NCBI GenBank assembly: GCA_947172415.1
Contig: OX359192.1
Location: 6,202,501-6,266,500, forward strand
Direction: 5' to 3'
Length of the DNA stretch: 64,000 nt
Origin: Chondrosia reniformis
Lineage: Eukaryota > Porifera > Demospongiae > Chondrillida > Chondrillidae
Below the pieces are notes generated by a model. It was not told the origin of the DNA, did no database searches, and worked only from the letters and a program-made list of their open reading frames with translations. Positions 35,109 to 52,656 of the stretch are shown here, in pieces. How positions within the stretch are numbered: the stretch's first letter is position 1; each line of letters begins with the position of its first letter. Both the position numbers and the translations under genes were made by a program.

Positions 35109-38100
35109 CTACGCAACAAACTTATTCTCAAAGATGGCATTAGCAGTGGAAATGGTTGTGTTATTCTTGCTTTCCGGTTCTTCAACATTGGACACCATCT
35201 CAGAGTTGACATGCGTGCTCCTAGCATATAGAAAAGTTATCAGTCAGGAGTGTAATAGCTAAAATGAAGTTACTTTCCAATCTCCCTTGTTACAGCATGT
35301 ACAGTACTTTTTGGGTCGGTTGTCCATTTGAACAAACTGTCCCACTAGAATGATGTCGTCATGCATGCAGTGATAACCTTTTACGATTACTGATTACAAT
35401 GTCTGGTCCGGATAACCGACCCAAAAAGTATTGTAGATATTAATATGCCCTATTCTACTGATAATATCCATGATGGCACTCACTTGGTAAAATTATTGAG
35501 TGTGACTGCCATACCACTTTTCCCAGTGGTTTTGCTGACACAGCATCTAATGATGTCAGAATGCACATATGATAATCATTAATATATGTACACATTCGTA
35601 CTAGGTTGGTATATTATCTGCTGTGTTGAATGCGACTTACCTCTTTAGGATACAGAAGATAAAGGCTACAGTCACCCCAACTGCTAGGACAGTGACAATT
35701 GGAATAATAACTAATTTAGCATCTACCACTAGAGACAGGAAACAGAATGTTTAAAGTGTATAATACACTGACATATCTATCTACATGGAACATGGCTATT
35801 TTATTTATAATATTTTAAGTAAATATGTAATGTATAATGAAATAAAAGTTATACACCTTACCATATTCCTGAGGGGACAGATCAGGAGGATCACATACCA
35901 CTCCAATATCTTCTGAATGAAAGCACGAATTTGGAACTGCAATTGAACTAAAACCTTTGCATTCTTTTAGATGTGTCTCATAACCTATGCACCTGATGTT
36001 ACTCAGTAAGATATGCCCCTCCCCAGGTCCAAACTCCTCATAGTTGGCTGTTCTATTCAGCTTTCCATAGTTGAGAGATCTGCACACCACATTACTGGCC
36101 TTATCATCCCAGTCATCGCCGCACACAGTCCCCCATGTTCCCTCATACTGTATCTCCACTCTTCCCTCATAAGGCACTTTGCCATCAACTAGCCTGATAT
36201 TTATAGTGGCTGTATATAGAGTATATGTATATACAGTAAGTATATAAAGTAGTATTTTGGATTTGCTTTACAAATTTACCTAAATATAAAACTTAGTTCC
36301 CTATATAGGTACTCTATTTCACTGTTAATTACACTTCTTATTATTAATTCATGGTTCATGACAATAACATACGAGAAGAAGAAAGTTTGCAACCTTGCTC
36401 TTCAGTAACTTGTGAAAAGGCTTTATTATTCCCTGCAAGCATGTACAATAACAAGACAGTCTCCATGAATTAGTATATTTATTTGTGTGCAGATTGTAGC
36501 TAATGTGCTAACCAGTGCATTGAACACCAGCTTTTGTAATTAGAGGATCTGTGAAACTTGCTAGTCCTAAATGACCGCAGTGCCAAAGAGATGTTTCATT
36601 ACCAGTGCAGTTCACCTCATCCAACCAAAGTCTACAAAAGTACTGGTCATCGTAGTAGACAATCCTCCTGGCATCCCCTGCTCCCAGCTGTCTGCATACA
36701 ACGTGTCCATCCTCCAAGTCCCAAGAAGTACTACTCACATGTCCCCATTCCCCTTTGTACCTGACTTGCACCTTCCCTTCCCAGTGGCTGCTTCCTCCTA
36801 CTAACCTGACTTCAGGTAGATCAATAGTTTCATCTGTGTGTCACAAATAAAACAATTTTTAGTGTAATAATCATAAGATAGGGCAAATGCCAAATCATTA
36901 GAAGCTATCACTGGTAATTGAACCCAGGATAGCTGGTTTAGCAACCATTGCTCTGCCAACTGATCATGAGCTATACATAATTACATTATTATATGCATAC
37001 TATGAAACTCTTTGAACAGCTAGCAGGTTTCAAAAGATATGAAAGTATGTATATAACTCAGAAAGGGGGCTGTTAAAATTTGAAACCCATGAAATTAATC
37101 TATTAGTACATGTTTGAGCACCCTTTGAAACCTGGTTGTTCAAGAAGTTTCAAATATAGGTTTCATGCCATATGAAACCTGAAATTTGATCCTGTGACGT
37201 GGGTGCGTATGATTGCTCACTTGTGCAAATTACTCCAGCCAAGTGGTACGGAAAATCATTTGCAAGTTTAAAATTACAACCATCTTCTGCCCAGGTGAAT
37301 AAGCAGTCAGCCAGACTAGTTTCATCCCCTCTGCATATCACTTTGTCTACAAAGAGGTTGATTTTGTTGAGAGAATATTCAAACCTGTCTCCAGAGTTTC
37401 TTATTGCTGACAAAGCCTCCCTATACCCGAGCTGTCTGCAGAAAACATGAGCTGCTCTTATATCCCAGTGATTTCCACAAATGTTCCCCCAGAGCCCACC
37501 AAACTGTATCTCTGCCAGCCCTTCACTGCTCAATTCCCCTTTGGCAACCTTAACATTAATTTCATTTGAAAGAGTAGTATCTATTAATGAAGGAGGAAAG
37601 TACATAATCCTGTTACTTTAACTATGATGTTTTTATCATACTTGAGCAAACAACTCCAAACTGGTCTTTCCCACAAGGTTTTGCTTTCAAAGTGATGTTT
37701 TTACAAGAATGAGGTGACTCTTCGCTACCATTACAAGCCAACTGACACCAGTGATAACTAAACCCAAAGCCAACAGGTTGGACATCAGCAAGAGGTATTC
37801 CACTGGAATAGCCCAAGTGTCTGCATATCACATCTGCTGTAGCTTTCTTCTGACTCACCCAACACAGACCATTCCAACTTTCATCCAAAAATACCTCAAC
37901 TCTCCCAAAATGAGGTTTATCACTGCCTACTAGTCTAACTTGATAATAATCTACTTCCTCAATTGTTTCATCTATATACATAATACAGAAAGACTCCATG
38001 TATGATATATGTCTATGTACACTAATGGTGCACATTGACTTACTTCCACATTCAACAGCTACACCAACTGGATATATGCAAACATCAGCATGAGCACTGG

Positions 38101-39005
38101 AATTAACCATCTGTAGTCCAGGAAAGGTGCAATCCATCAGTCTCTCCTCATCTCCTCTGCAGTGGATATCGCGGATCCACATTACACCAGGAAGGCCACC
38201 GTGGATCTCACCAGTATACGTCTTCAAAACTCTCGCATATCCCATTTCTCTGCATACCACCAGAGCTGCCTCAAGGGACCATTTATTCCCACAAATCATT
38301 CCCATGGTACCATTATAATGAATGTTCACTAGACCACTAGAATGAGAAATGCTCTGCTTGTCTGTTAGCAGCAGTGTAAAATTGTAAGGATCATCTGCAT
38401 AGTGAAAGAGATCATTTTTTCCTATTCCTCTGAAACTATATATCTATATATATACACCACTGTTGTTTCTAAAAGACTACATGTACATATATATACTAAT
38501 AAACATTTATGGTTTAACATAAATTGGTATTTAATATTTAGTATTCAAGTCATAAAGTTATGACACCTGTACATATATATATACAACATATATACACACC
38601 TCACCTGTACATCCAACATATACATAACCAGTAATACATTCTCTCTTCCAATGACCATCATGCCTGCATTTATAAAATTTATCTTCTGTTCCTTCACAAT
38701 TCACATAATCTATCCATCCATGTCCATCAAACAAAGAGTCATAAAGTACAACAGAGGTATAGCTGACCCTACGATAGCCAAGCTCCCTACACACAACTGC
38801 TGCATCAGCATTTCCCCAATGTGATCCACATACTGGCAGCCATGTGTCCCTCACTTTGATGAGAAGCTGGCCAGAGCTATCACTCTTGTTGTAATTAACT
38901 TCAGTTGTAGAGGTTAATATCACTTCAATATCAAGTATAGAATGTTCTAGACCAAGTTTTAGAAAACATACTGTACATGTATATATATTGATACCTTGTA
39001 ACTTG

Positions 39006-39043
<38 letters not shown>

Positions 39044-40911
39044 GTATATTCATTGTAATTTGCATATTAGATATGTATATTTAGACACAATCAATCAAGA
39101 AGTTTAACAAATTCTCTTACTCCTTGAACACTCAAGTTCAACTACTTCAGTAGATGCTGAAACACACTGGGATGGTTCGTTTTGATAACAATGCAATATG
39201 CTGTCTTCAATACCAGTACAATTGAAAAAGTTTGACCACATCACACTAAAAGTACTTCCTATTCGAGATACAAGATTGCTTTTTAAATTATAGTTGGTAC
39301 TGAGATAGCCCTCAAACCCAAGCTGATGGCAGAGTACTCTTCCATCAAATTCTTGAAATTCTGGCCTGCATAATCCTCCCCAAGTGCTGTTGAAGTACAA
39401 GGAGACAAGTCCTCTGTAGCTTTTGTCTCCAAATACTAACTTCACAGATCCTTCAGCAAAATCTACAAATTTGAAGTTAAAAAGGACCATTATTGATGGG
39501 ATACATTTAGGGGGGCAGGAGGGGACATTTGCTTTTGCTTGCTTTAATCTTGTCCCCTTCTTGAAATTTTGTAAGATTGTCAATTTGATGTCAATATATA
39601 TAATGATAGTTTTAAACAGTAGTTCTTCTATATTTTTTCTATTCCAAATTAATGTTAATAATTTCTTTCTACAGTGATAATTGTCAATTAAAGACGTGCT
39701 AACTGCATAGTTACTCTAATGACTAGCTATGCATCTATAGAATTAAGGATAACCCGTCTAGGTCCCTCAAATACATAAAAACATTTAGCTTCCATATACT
39801 TGTCCTCCATGTTACTTGGAAACTCAGTTTTGCCCCCCTCCCCCTTGAATAATTTTCTAAATACGGCACTGTTTATTAGGATCAAATATACTACAGTAAG
39901 GTGAATATTAATTATATTAAAATCTAAGCAGCTACATGTTGCAATTCAATTTAACTCTATTTACATGCCCAGTGACATTATTGTAATTGGATTACCTGTA
40001 CACTCCAAACCAGCGAATTGAGGTCCTTTACAAGTTGAATGAGTTATTTCGCAGTCAAATTCACTTTGACATTTTATATCAAATTTGGGAAGAGATTCAT
40101 TCAAATGATTAACGAAGGTGCTGCTTTTGTATAAAACAATGTGTCCTTTGTAGTTTAACCTTTTGCATAGGATATCTGCTGTGGGAATGCTGAGAGTATC
40201 TCCACAGACTGAACCCCACACTCCATCTACAAAAATTTCCACTTGTCCTTCTGTTTTATCACTCCCTCCAATCAATTTTACGTCAGCTGTGTACAGAAGC
40301 AAGTAATATAGTTACTATAAGGAGCCTATAGCACCTCCCTTTAAGTATAGCAGTGACGTCCCGAAAAAAAGAAATTTGCTATATACATGCAGAATATAAA
40401 TAACTTACGCAAGCAATTTACAGCGGCATCGCAATGAATTGGTGACATACAAAAAAATGAGGGTATTATAGTACAGTCCAATAAATTTGTTTCATTTCCT
40501 TCACAACCGATAAACGTTAACGCAGGTACGTATACTTCTTCATCCAGTCTTGGGCTGCAGAAATAACGTTCTGCTGCAGGGTAGCCAAGTTGACGACATG
40601 CTACCTCTGCTTCCTTCATCACCCAACCTCCTTGGCTCCACTCAATATTCGTCACACAAATAGTGTGCCAGGAATCATTCAAGTAAACTTCGACGCGCCC
40701 GTTGGTTGATGCGAAACCGTTGACCTTTCGGATGGTACTGTCACTTTCTAGATCTCTTGTGAAACCTGTGATAAAAGCGAGCTATAAGTCTTATACTCAT
40801 GGATCCAAATATACATGCAAGCGGGCCCTAACCATTAACGACTGTAACTGCTACATTGCTTAAGAGTGCTACCAAAAGACTAAATGCGGCCAGGAATTGG
40901 AATCTCATCAT
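35109..40911 (-). CDS. Type I membrane protein with nine SRCR domains
   Basis: ATGATG at 40911 opens a signal peptide (FQFLAAFSLLVALLSNVAV). Nine scavenger-receptor cysteine-rich domains follow, about one per exon: 40406-40767, 39990-40286, 39117-39460, 38605-38930, 38042-38400, 37640-37970, 37220-37590, 36512-36835 and 35868-36213. Typical motifs are WGSVCGD, VVCRELGY, CRGDE and GVVCD. The last domain is the most canonical (GTWGTVCGDDWDDKASNVVC), and the first and third are diverged. One transmembrane helix is encoded at 35641-35729 (LVIIPIVTVLAVGVTVAFIF). A short cytoplasmic tail ends at TAG 35109-35111 (NAIFENKFVA). SRCR arrays are abundant in sponges and linked to recognition and aggregation; this role is inferred. 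Domain 8 lacks the usual first Cys of the CGD motif (WGHVSSTSW). Confidence 0.85.
35300..35435. mobile_element. Tc1/mariner-type MITE with TA target duplication
   Basis: Terminal inverted repeats of 24 bp lie at 35302-35325 and 35410-35433, with two mismatches between arms; the shared core is actttttgggtcggtt. Each end is flanked by TA (35300-35301 and 35434-35435), the standard Tc1/mariner duplication. Length between TA sites is 132 bp, with no coding capacity. It sits in the intron between the transmembrane and tail exons of the SRCR gene. Confidence 0.85.
36888..36975 (-). repeat. tRNA-derived SINE-like fragment
   Basis: On the minus strand it reads gatcagttggcagagcaatg (like a tRNA D-arm/A box), then a short stem and cctgggttcaattaccag (like a T-arm/B box). 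The acceptor stem is not maintained, so it is not a working tRNA. A related 3' half (aaccagct.tcctgggttcaa) occurs at about 31468-31502 in the FRRS1-like gene. Confidence 0.5.
37158..37180. repeat. Short inverted repeat in SRCR intron
   Basis: aggtttcat (37158-37166) is exactly inverted at 37172-37180 around five bases. Several further ggtttcaaa/tttgaaacc copies lie between 37010 and 37170, suggesting a small foldback repeat. Confidence 0.5.
39009..39043. repeat. (TA)n microsatellite
   Basis: About 17 uninterrupted TA dinucleotides in an intron of the SRCR gene. Confidence 0.95.
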
Positions 40912-41100
40912 TGATAACTCTTCTATACAGGAATGGAGGTAATCGCTTCAGTGAAAACCTATATATGTATATATACGTACGTGTACCACAAGCTCGACAA
41001 TTGTAGTGTTAAACCAACGGAAGCAAGGACAATTTACGTAATATTTCAAATTGATATCTATTACTGATTTTCTGGCAAACAACAAATACATTGTTATCGT

Positions 41101-44100
41101 TTAATCTAATATAAAAACACTAGAAAATTCCTTTTCACAGAGTTTTCGAACTTCCTCTAAAGATAGAGAAAGACTTTGACTTAAATCAAGGTAATAATAA
41201 GTTGGAGTATAACATACCACAAACATCAAAAAAATTTAATCCCTTCTGGAAAAAAACGGCAAACTGCCTCTGACCAGACTTTCTGTACACCAACCACATG
41301 TTGACTTCTGTCTGCATAATTACCTCACATACATCAAGACTGTAGAAAAGATAAACTAAGCTCAGTCTATTTCTTGGAATCACATACATATATACGTATC
41401 TATATAGATAACCAAATACGTAAATAATCATATTCTTTCTATCTATGTATATATTAAACATAATAATATGTATACAACACACACAACATATACAATATAC
41501 ACATATTATATATGGTTCTCCTCTTACTGTTGATGTTCTTTATCTACATCGATCAAAAGTCTCATCATTTCTTTCTGGTTAAAGACTGAAACAACACTAC
41601 CTTTTTTATATAACATCGGAGATTTAACAGCCAAATTCATAGAATTGAAATAAATGTATCTATACTGCAGATCTATTCTGTAAAAAGGTTAAAATGTTCA
41701 TGTAACACTTCAAACAGAAGGTTAGTCAAAAATTATGTTTCCTTGACCTACGTACTGGGTAGCTTTGCTTTTATTCTTAAAGTCTTGTATTTGCTGTGCT
41801 ATAGACCTAAGCTCAGCATAGGTAGATTCCAATTTCTTTATAACCTTTGAAGTCACATCAGCTATATGTATGTACAATTAAAAACAGTGATATGTTTTGG
41901 AGCAGAATTAATTGAGGAGGCAACAAGCAATTTATAAATTGTCATCAACAATATAGAGAATAAAAACACATTGAGCATGTAACTAGGGCGCATGTCTATT
42001 TTAACCAAGTGCAATATATTGGTTCAGTATCTTTACTCCATTATTGGTACGGTATGTTATCAGACCCTTCTGCCTCTGCCCAAATAAAAATGGCAGAAGG
42101 GTAGGAGACTACCCTTTAAACCACAAACCCAGCTCTCAGTATAGTGGCTGGTGCTAAGTGTGAAGCCAATGAGTTCTCACTCATGACTGAATGTCTGTAT
42201 ACTGTAGCTAGCCAGCCAATCATTAGTAACCAATCTTCAGTAAAACTGGAGAGCAGCTGCTAGTCAAATGTAAATTAGACTACAACACCATTTGTATACA
42301 CTTCAAACCACTTGCATACACAATCTTCTGTCCAACCATGACTACTTTACAAGGAGTGTTAGACTAAAGTTCTAGAGGTAACTAAGTGTCTTGCAACTGT
42401 CAACATTAGCACATGACTCACTTTGAAAAAAGAGGCAAAGTGATATGTTCATTGTCTGTACAAGAACAAACACAATAATATAAATGTCTAGTACAATAAA
42501 AGTCAAAGTAATACACCACAAAGTGCAAGCAGAAAAACAGATATCTCGACTTTGCAACAACTCTTATTTTTGCTCACAGCCTACAAGGATACTTCCTGAA
42601 CTAGTCTTCTTAAAATACATTAGCATACTGCACAAACAATATATACATATGTACATAGGATGGCTCATTTAGAAGCTACACTTCTCAAAGGATCTATCTA
42701 TAAATTTGATGAAGTTGGAGACTTTATTATTTCATTATTACAATGTCAGTTCCACTTAGGTGGTTAAGTGGAACCAACCCTTTGAACCACAAACCCAGCT
42801 AAGTATACCTGGTTGAGGTTACGTGTCAAGACCATTGTGTTTCAGCTATATACATTGCTCACAGAAGTGTCACAGATACAGGTGAAGCATACTATAATTG
42901 TATTCACGTCCTATATTTTATGGGCCTTCCCTTAGTACGTATGTGATAGGTCTAGTAATACAGTCCATTTGCATTTCCTTAGCCATATATGCACGTGCCA
43001 ACCATATCTACAGGACAGTGGTATTTAGATATATTATTCATATGCACACAATGTAAACCTTCAGAAAGTGACTTCTGAAGCCACACTTCTTAAAGAGTCA
43101 GTCTATGAGTTGCTGATATATATATGGTATACATACATCAGTCCTTTTCTGGAAATTAGAGAGTTACCACATATACGTACGTACGTACATTATACACTGC
43201 GAGCTGACATCTCTTCATTTCCCCATCCACAACAATGTGTGCTAGCTTACACTTCAGGGCGTCCAGCTCACCAGTGTTTGGACCAAGAAGATAGCTATAA
43301 TACAAAGAGTGCATCTTGCTAATTAATGTCAAGTGGCCTCTGGTTTCAATTACATTCACTCCATTTGTGCTGCCTGGCAACACAAATAGATAGGTAAATT
43401 TAGAGGTCAAACATCTATTCATCAGAATAGTTATAACATTAAATTTTAGAATTAAATCAATGGCACACAAACTTAGTAATGTTTAGTGTAGCCTTATTGT
43501 GGAGACAACCATTATGCTTTGAGGATGAATGGCCTACTGTAGATAAGGCACAAGCATGACACATGCGTATGTATGTACTTCTTAGTATGCGAACTAAACA
43601 AAATATTAGTAACGTACACTCCCTTTGAGTTGTCTGACGGAGGTGGAGCTGATATCAAGGGAAGCTTGACAAGTGACTGTTTCATGGAAGACTAAAGTTA
43701 TGAAAAATTAAAATAGCAAACAGCAGTGTATTTAGGACTGAAAAATAGAGATAGATTTTAAAGACTGTTTAGGAACAATAAACTGTTCTAGATGCAGGAA
43801 AGCTTGCCAATCTAGCTTATATTCATAAAAGACTCTTATCAGGCCATTCGTACCACACTAATACAGGCGTTCACATTCACACAGCAAAATACACTATGAC
43901 AATGTTTCATTCCTATGTATGGTGAAGCCTGTCAAGTGATCTGGCTAATGTCGATGGGATTGCCCTTTGCAATCCTATCAAGTAGCTACATATACAGTAT
44001 ATGTAAATCAGAAACATGAAAAAACATCAAGTGAATAGAATAAATATTCATTGCTACATTATGATGAATTATTAATGAGCTTTCCATGGCAGCACAATTA

Positions 44101-46054
44101 AAGTAATTTCAGAATGTTTCAGTTTACAGATCAGCTTCAGCTGACATGACAAACGGTTAAATTATACATAGCAACTTTCAATTTAATTTAATTATTCTAC
44201 TTTTAGATCATTCAGTGGCTATTACATCATATATTTCAGTATGACCTAACATTACATAATCTGTATTATCTGACCAGTCACACTTTTTATATCTGAAGTA
44301 TAACTTAACTGTTGCTAAGGATTAAGGTTTAAATGTCCTGGAGGTACTATGAGAAGCTCATTAATTAGTGAAGTAATAGTCTGCCATACATCAACTTCTC
44401 CATGCTGGGGAATAAGAGATGTTGTAAGGTAGTTGTAAAACACTTGCATGTCTTCTCTCTCCAAACCACTCCTAATAGGTACAGAATTATAGGCAACCAT
44501 ATTTGTTGGTAATCATGGAAAATAAGAGCCCAGTAGAGGACAACATGATAAATAAGAGCCCAGTAGAGGCAACACGATAAATAAGAGCCCAGTAAAGGGC
44601 AGCCGTCAAATAAGAGCCCAGTAAAGGACGACTTGATAAATAAGAGCCTAGTATAGAAATAATTATAATAAGAGCCGAAGATTAAATGCATTAATAAGCA
44701 CCTAGTGGAGGTTCAATGTCACATAATCAAACTCCTAACTAACCAAACCAACTGGTTATGGTGCATTATTACTACCCGCTTCAAGTACCTATAGCAAGAG
44801 AATCAACCATGTACATGACATTATGCAGTTATTCTTGATATATGTAGAGAATTTCTACTCTTAGGTCTTCATGATCTCAACAAATACTCCCTATCAATTC
44901 ATGGCATACATAATACAGGGTTGCCTTAGAAGTGTCACTATAGGTACTTGTTTTGAGATTCCAATTTGTTCACAAACTGATGTGCTTTCATAAATACAGC
45001 CGTATTCAGAGGTAGAAACTGTATTCCTTCATACACAGTAAAAATGCTAAGGTCTTTAAAATTTATACTTGGGACATACTGCAGAAGAGAAGAGAAGATA
45101 ATCTCTAAAGTTTCCTGGATTCCTAATCATCCACTGTGTCTCTCTTACTGTAGAATAAAAATCTGATAACTGTTGCACGAGTGAGGACTGTCCCACAAGA
45201 TCAATAATGTCCTCAAAAAAGCCATGGAACAAGAGGAATGTTCTGTAAGCAAGCTTTAGTATGCCCTGGAGTGCCATTTTCTGAATGAGAGAGAGAGAGA
45301 GAGAACTTGATCCATCTTTTGAGGAATGAGTGTCCATTCCTATACATAACTTTACAATTGTGCAACATATGTACATACATTGACAGTATCATCAAAATAT
45401 TCTGTCACTTGCTCTCCTTCAATGATAACGGATGCATGGGGAACAAGCACAGTCTGAAAGTAGAGAAATGGAGACTGAGATAAAATGGAATATGCAGGAG
45501 CTACAGGTTTATCAAAAAATAAGGTTATAAACACAATGACTTAATGTATCATGATAACATATAGGTATTCGTACATATACAAATACACATAGATGTATGT
45601 AGCTGCTATTCGTTTACCATTGAAATCCAAAGATCTGGTTCTGCTTGAAAGAAAACCTGTTTCTTCTTCTTGGATACGATGGCTTCGCACGACTCGTCGG
45701 GATTAAATGACCTATGATAGCAGTCGAGAACTGTTAACTCATATACAGCATACGTACACAGATATAAACAGCTTACCCAGAAAAGGCAATAATAGCCGTT
45801 GTGAGTCCTACTGTCTTAACTTTAGTGTCCATGTTTTCATCCTCCGGATAATAATAAAGTATTTTCTTATGTTCCTAAAGTAATGGTCCGTGGAAACATC
45901 ACAGCTTATAACTTCTCTTCCTCAGTATCACTGTAGCACAAACCTCGCCCTCTTTGTTTCCAAGTTTTGGGTTGAAAATGAAAAAGTTTTTAAGCTTTGG
46001 GCGGAGATCCGTTCCATCGCTGTCTACATTGCTAACAGACTTCTTTTCGGCCAT
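41101..46054 (-). CDS. CCZ1: CCZ1, subunit of the MON1-CCZ1 RAB7 exchange factor
   Basis: Spliced gene starting with ATG at 46054. Exon 1 (45944-46054) carries LKNFFIFNPKLGNKEGE; exon 2 (45777-45874) carries HKKILYYYPEDEN and VKTVGLTTAIIAFSG. Next are 45619-45711 (QVFFQAEPDLWISM), about 45370-45455, 45130-45290, 44945-45060 (EGIQFLPLNTAVFMKAHQF), about 44315-44500 (SGLEREDMQVFYNYLTTSLI), 43620-43690, 43180-43375, 41760-41870, 41525-41650 (YIYFNSMNLAVKSPML), about 41215-41340 and 41101-41165 (EEVRKLCEKEF, TAA at 41101-41103). These match CCZ1 in order from first to last exon, including the N-terminal longin-type region. CCZ1 with MON1 activates RAB7 on late endosomes and autophagosomes. Some central exon boundaries are approximate. 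Confidence 0.9.
42100..42135. repeat. Short dispersed repeat, two copies in CCZ1 introns
   Basis: ccctttaaaccacaaaccca here recurs with one difference at about 42776-42797 (ccctttgaaccacaaaccca). In both cases agct follows. It may be a fragment of the tRNA-like SINE family. Confidence 0.4.
44510..44690. repeat. About 30-bp tandem repeat in CCZ1 intron
   Basis: Five degenerate copies with core aaataagagcccagtagagg, spaced about 28-32 bp. It lies directly 5' (in transcription) of the SGLEREDM exon. Confidence 0.85.
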
Positions 46055-46171
46055 TTTGTGTGCTCAGTTTTGCGGTTTCCATGACGTCAGAGTTATTGTT
46101 AGATGGCGGTATTGTGCACGTGCTAAGAGGATAAATCTGTTTCTGATTCATTTAGAGTTCTTCTAGTCGAA
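46055..46171. promoter_or_regulatory. 117-bp divergent promoter of CCZ1 and DDX5/17
   Basis: Between ATGs at 46054 (-) and 46172 (+). It contains a full palindromic CRE, tgacgtca (46082-46089), a YY1-type agatggcgg (about 46101-46109) and an E-box cacgtg inside gcacgtgc (46116-46123). No TATA box. All three are typical of housekeeping bidirectional promoters. Confidence 0.7.
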
Positions 46172-50473
<4,302 letters not shown>

Positions 50474-50695
50474 AAAGAGTGTTCTTTCCAGCTCAAGAAC
50501 CACAAACGATTTCCTGTAAACTTATATCTAAATTATTATAATTGTAACTAACCTTCTTAATTCACATATACGTACCATGATTACTATAATGGTAACCACT
50601 TACATACAGTTTTACTATTAAATAAATTGTATTTAAAGAAACAGTATATTTAGTTTAATCAAGTTGTACATGTTGAAGTGTAACTATAGTGCCTT

Positions 50696-52656
50696 TTAGA
50701 ATATTTGACCGGAACTTGCATACAGTATAACAGCATGGTCACGTAGGCTGTATTCCCCTTTCTGTGGACAAGGACTCTTCCTGGTGCAGAGCTTCTCTCC
50801 ATGGAAAGCCTCAGCCAAAAGGTATGCTATCAATGTCACAACTGCAAGACCCACAATGGTCCACAAGTTGGCACTAACTGGAATTGAACTGGAAATAAAG
50901 TAATTCAGGGCACCTCCAAAGGCCACAAAAGCCCAGAATAGTCCAAATGCTTCTGTAGCAAGATTATCTTTGCTTCCAACAATACCAAAGTAAACTGAAC
51001 ACATAGGGAAAGTCACAAAACCAATAAAATTGAGACATACACATGTCCAGCATATACTGTATAGTTAAGCGATTAATACTTTTGTAATATAAATGGAGCA
51101 TACAGATTTACACATGTACACATGAGGCAAATAATCCCATTTTAGTTAGGGCAGCCAGGGATTTCTACAATGTGTATAACATAATAAAACTATAATATAC
51201 AGTTTAAACTCAAACAGTATAGTACTCACTTAATGGTATAACATTCCAAAAGGTGCTCACCAGTCCTGAAACAATCGCAGCTACAAACACTACAATAACA
51301 TTAGGCTGCCTCTCCCAAAATATCAGAAACAGATAGGCAGACAAGTGAACACAAGTTATCAATATAGCAGCTGCTGTTCTAGTTGTATAGGGAGTGAATC
51401 GACCAACAGAAATACTCACTGTAAAACCAGCTACAGACCACACAGTGATGGCAAGTCCAACAAAACCAATTCCAATGCATTCAGTAATGAAGTACTATAT
51501 ACGTACATGTAGAACATGTGCATGTATATAGTCTAGTTGCATTTCTGATCAGACATGTGCATACCATACCCTAAACATGAAATTTATGCATGAATGTGTT
51601 CCATTCATGCATAAATAAATGTTTCCCCTCTTACAAAGTATAGGCATATGTATCTCTATTCATGAATACCAATTAATGGTGATTCTAAGAATTGATCAGT
51701 AATCAGAGTCATGTGCATGTCTGTACCTTTGAAAATAGTCCATAAAAGAAGCCATTATCAAATCCTGCCAATATACCTCCAAGAAGTGGAAAGACATATT
51801 GCCATTTTAGAAACAACTGTAACATTGAAATAAGTCTATTTTTCAAATCCTTTAACACTTTTTTCTTGGATTTCAAACTCAAATTTGCATCATTTGGTAG
51901 AAATATAGATAATACAACAGCAACTAAACCAAGTCCTGTTGCTGTACCAATTACCTGGTAATATGTAGCTGAAGTTATTGCTCCCAGAGTGGTTGGCTGT
52001 ACACACTCAGTCTCATTTACTGTGAAGCTAGTTGAGTTAAGGAAGACTGCATCTGTGAGGAAAAAGGCTGATGAAACGGCATTACCACTGGCCATACCTA
52101 GCCTTATACTAAATACAAATATGGACTGGAAGTAGGACACATATTTGTGAGTGTTTTTCTTAACATCCCCAGGCTTGTTCTGACCAATCACACGAGCACT
52201 CTGATTAAAGTAAGTAGGACTGCCTGTATATACGAAACCGAACCCTAATCCTGACAGAATTGAACCTGGCACAAATGTATACCAAGAAGGATAGAAACAG
52301 CAAAGCGTAAAAGACATATAAGCAATACTGCCCGCTAGGATTACCAACTTCAATCCAATAAGGTCGATGACAGCAGGGCACAAGAGATTACCAATAACCC
52401 AGAAGAACCATTGAAGACCAAGTGACACAAATCCAAGGAATTCATGTAGGGAAGTTAGAGTTCCTGCTAAAGAATAATAGCCAAAGTTACAAAACATCGC
52501 AATACTACCAACCAAAGCCACGTTACAGTAGGCCCTCCTGACGGATACAGGACGGCTGTAGCTGACCTTACAAGAGTTAGTTTCTACTTCCTCGAGTTTA
52601 GTCTCACGAGGTGTGTTCGACCCGTCGCTCAACGAAGCCATGGGTTTCTCTGACAT
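50696..52656 (-). CDS. UNC93-like (UNC93A-type) membrane protein, copy 2
   Basis: Three exons: 51727-52656, 51230-51494 and about 50696-50994. ATG at 52656 (MSEKPMASLSDGSN) starts a soluble N-terminus, then polytopic membrane segments of the UNC93 family: VGSIAMFCNFGYYSLAGTL, YFITECIGIGFVGLAITVW at the start of exon 2, and LWTIVGLAVVTLIAYLLAEA near the end. Exon 2 starts at the same protein position as in the other copy (HFTAECLGSG versus YFITECIGIG), and both exons 2 are 265 nt, so the two genes are paralogues with conserved introns. It converges tail-to-tail on DDX5/17 (222 bp apart) and its 5' end lies under 180 bp from satellite DNA. Confidence 0.8.

Noticed and set aside
36888-36975. Functional tRNA gene
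   Set aside because: The acceptor stem does not pair and the anticodon arm is malformed.
39009-39043. Regulatory significance of the TA run
   Set aside because: A plain dinucleotide microsatellite in an intron; nothing further is supported.
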